Of a stretch of 64,000 nucleotides of DNA, positions 63,324 through 64,000 are shown piece after piece. The notes beneath the pieces were generated by a model. The model did no database searches, was not told where the DNA came from, and saw only the letters and a list, made by a program, of their open reading frames with translations. The translations under genes and the position numbers were made by a program. The first letter of the stretch is position 1. Each line of letters begins with the position of its first letter. Source of the DNA: Burkholderia pyrrocinia (GTDB taxonomy: Bacteria > Pseudomonadota > Gammaproteobacteria > Burkholderiales > Burkholderiaceae); NCBI RefSeq assembly GCF_001028665.1, contig NZ_CP011503.1, positions 124,001 to 188,000 of the forward strand, written 5' to 3'.

Positions 63324-64000
63324 TCAGGGCATGAAATCGCCGCCGTTCGCGTCGAGCGTCGCGCCCGTCACCGCGTTCGCGTAGTCGGACGCGAGAAACA
63401 GCGCCGCGCGCGCGCAATCGTCGTCGGTCGGCAGCTTCGCGAGTGCGATATTCGACGCGATCGGCGCGATGATCTGTTCTTCCGTCATCCCGTATTCGGC
63501 AGCCGCCTGCCGGAAATACGTCTGCGTCGGCACGCCCCACATCCAGCCCATGTGGATGCTGTTCGCGCGAATGCCGTGCACGCCGAGTTCGCGCGCCAGG
63601 TATTTTGCCGCAACCGCGAGCGCCCCCTTCGATACAGCGTAGCCGCCTTCCCCTGCAAAAGGCTTGCGGGTCGCCTGCGTGTTGATCATCACGATCGCGC
63701 CGCGCTGCTCGCGCTTCATGTGCGGCACGACTTCCTGCGTGAGCGCCATCGTGCCGAACACGTTGGTGTCGAACACCGTGCGCCAGCCGTCGAGATCGGC
63801 TTGCTCGACCGGCTCCGGAAACGTGCCGTGCACGAATGCACTGTTCACGAGCGCGTCGATCCGGCCGAAGCGCTCGACGGCCTGCATCGCGAGCTGCCGG
63901 CATTGCGCGCGGTCGGTGATGTCGGTCTGCGCCTTCAGCACGTCGCAATCGACACCGAGTGTGCGAATCCGCGCTTCGGCGTCGTCGAGCTTTTCCATCG
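63324..64000 (-). CDS. Short-chain dehydrogenase/reductase, truncated by the window end
   Basis: At least 225 residues of an SDR oxidoreductase; the N-terminal Rossmann TGxxxGxG motif lies beyond position 64000, so the real start is outside. Visible are the catalytic region GAIVMINTQ (Ser position unusual), EGGYAVSKGALAVAAKYLARELG with the YxxxK motif, the NSIHMGWMWG segment and the C-terminal VTGATLDANGGDF. In classical SDRs the catalytic Ser is 12-13 residues before Tyr; here a Thr-rich NTQATRKPF occupies that place. The substrate is unknown. It is followed at 17 bp by the DHH gene. Confidence 0.85.
   Translation of the reverse strand, partial: MEKLDDAEARIRTLGVDCDVLKAQTDITDRAQCRQLAMQAVERFGRIDALVNSAFVHGTFPEPVEQADLDGWRTVFDTNVFGTMALTQEVVPHMKREQRGAIVMINTQATRKPFAGEGGYAVSKGALAVAAKYLARELGVHGIRANSIHMGWMWGVPTQTYFRQAAAEYGMTEEQIIAPIASNIALAKLPTDDDCARAALFLASDYANAVTGATLDANGGDFMP

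Overview
The window is high-GC proteobacterial chromosome (roughly two-thirds G+C by eye). It looks like the main chromosome of a Burkholderia, most likely of the B. cepacia complex. The grounds are the GC-rich codon use, the gene order aceE-aceF-lpdA beside a PAS kinase/FixJ-type pair, glnA-ntrB-ntrC, and the hutHCUDIFG order. This assignment is inference; no database was searched. The region is mostly core metabolism. I see no prophage, insertion sequence, CRISPR array or recognisable defence system.

Layout. 1-6.6 kb (-): pyruvate dehydrogenase complex, transcribed aceE, aceF, lpdA. 6.8-10.0 kb (+): a membrane PAS sensor kinase and a FixJ/NarL-type regulator with overlapping stop and start. 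10.2-13.4 kb (+): folD and prlC. 13.5-14.6 kb (-): dinB, with a perfect LexA box upstream. 14.8-18.8 kb: a YgeA-like racemase, an initiator tRNA-fMet, exonuclease III and a prolyl oligopeptidase. 18.9-23.1 kb (-): glnA, ntrB and ntrC, with a sigma-54 promoter and NtrC-type dyads upstream of glnA. 23.5-27.8 kb: rhodanese, molybdopterin-binding-domain protein, EI24-type membrane protein, a fatty-acid-hydroxylase-like protein and a YVTN beta-propeller protein. 28.0-33.9 kb: hrpA and argA diverging from a 23-bp gap, then yggX.

34-39.6 kb: MFS transporter, CoA transferase and acyl-CoA dehydrogenase, divergent from a LysR regulator. 39.8-41.0 kb: tRNA-Val(CAC), then an AT-rich stretch holding a possible gene remnant and an orphan cysC, the only part that looks like acquired DNA. 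41.3-44.8 kb (-): polyamine catabolism (SpuC-type aminotransferase, glutamylputrescine synthetase-like enzyme, PuuD-like hydrolase). 45.6-53.8 kb (-): the complete histidine-utilisation cluster, using the HutF/HutG branch, with two GntR-type operators at its promoter. 54-64 kb: an orphan amino-acid-binding protein, a phosphopantetheinyl transferase, an alpha/beta hydrolase with a divergent LysR regulator, an MFS transporter overlapping a 40-residue candidate membrane peptide, a photolyase preceded by an 8-bp tandem repeat, then SRPBCC, NTF2-like, DHH and SDR genes, the last cut by the window end.

How the genes connect: histidine degradation (hut) and polyamine degradation both release nitrogen as ammonia or glutamate. 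That feeds the nitrogen-control module (glnA/ntrBC). The pyruvate dehydrogenase operon shares its intergenic region with a two-component pair, which raises the untested idea that the pair regulates it. The most useful new observations are regulatory sites: the LexA box at dinB, the sigma-54/NtrC architecture at glnA, the twin HutC-type operators at hutH, a shared symmetric -10 box between two apparently leaderless genes, and several long perfect hairpins.
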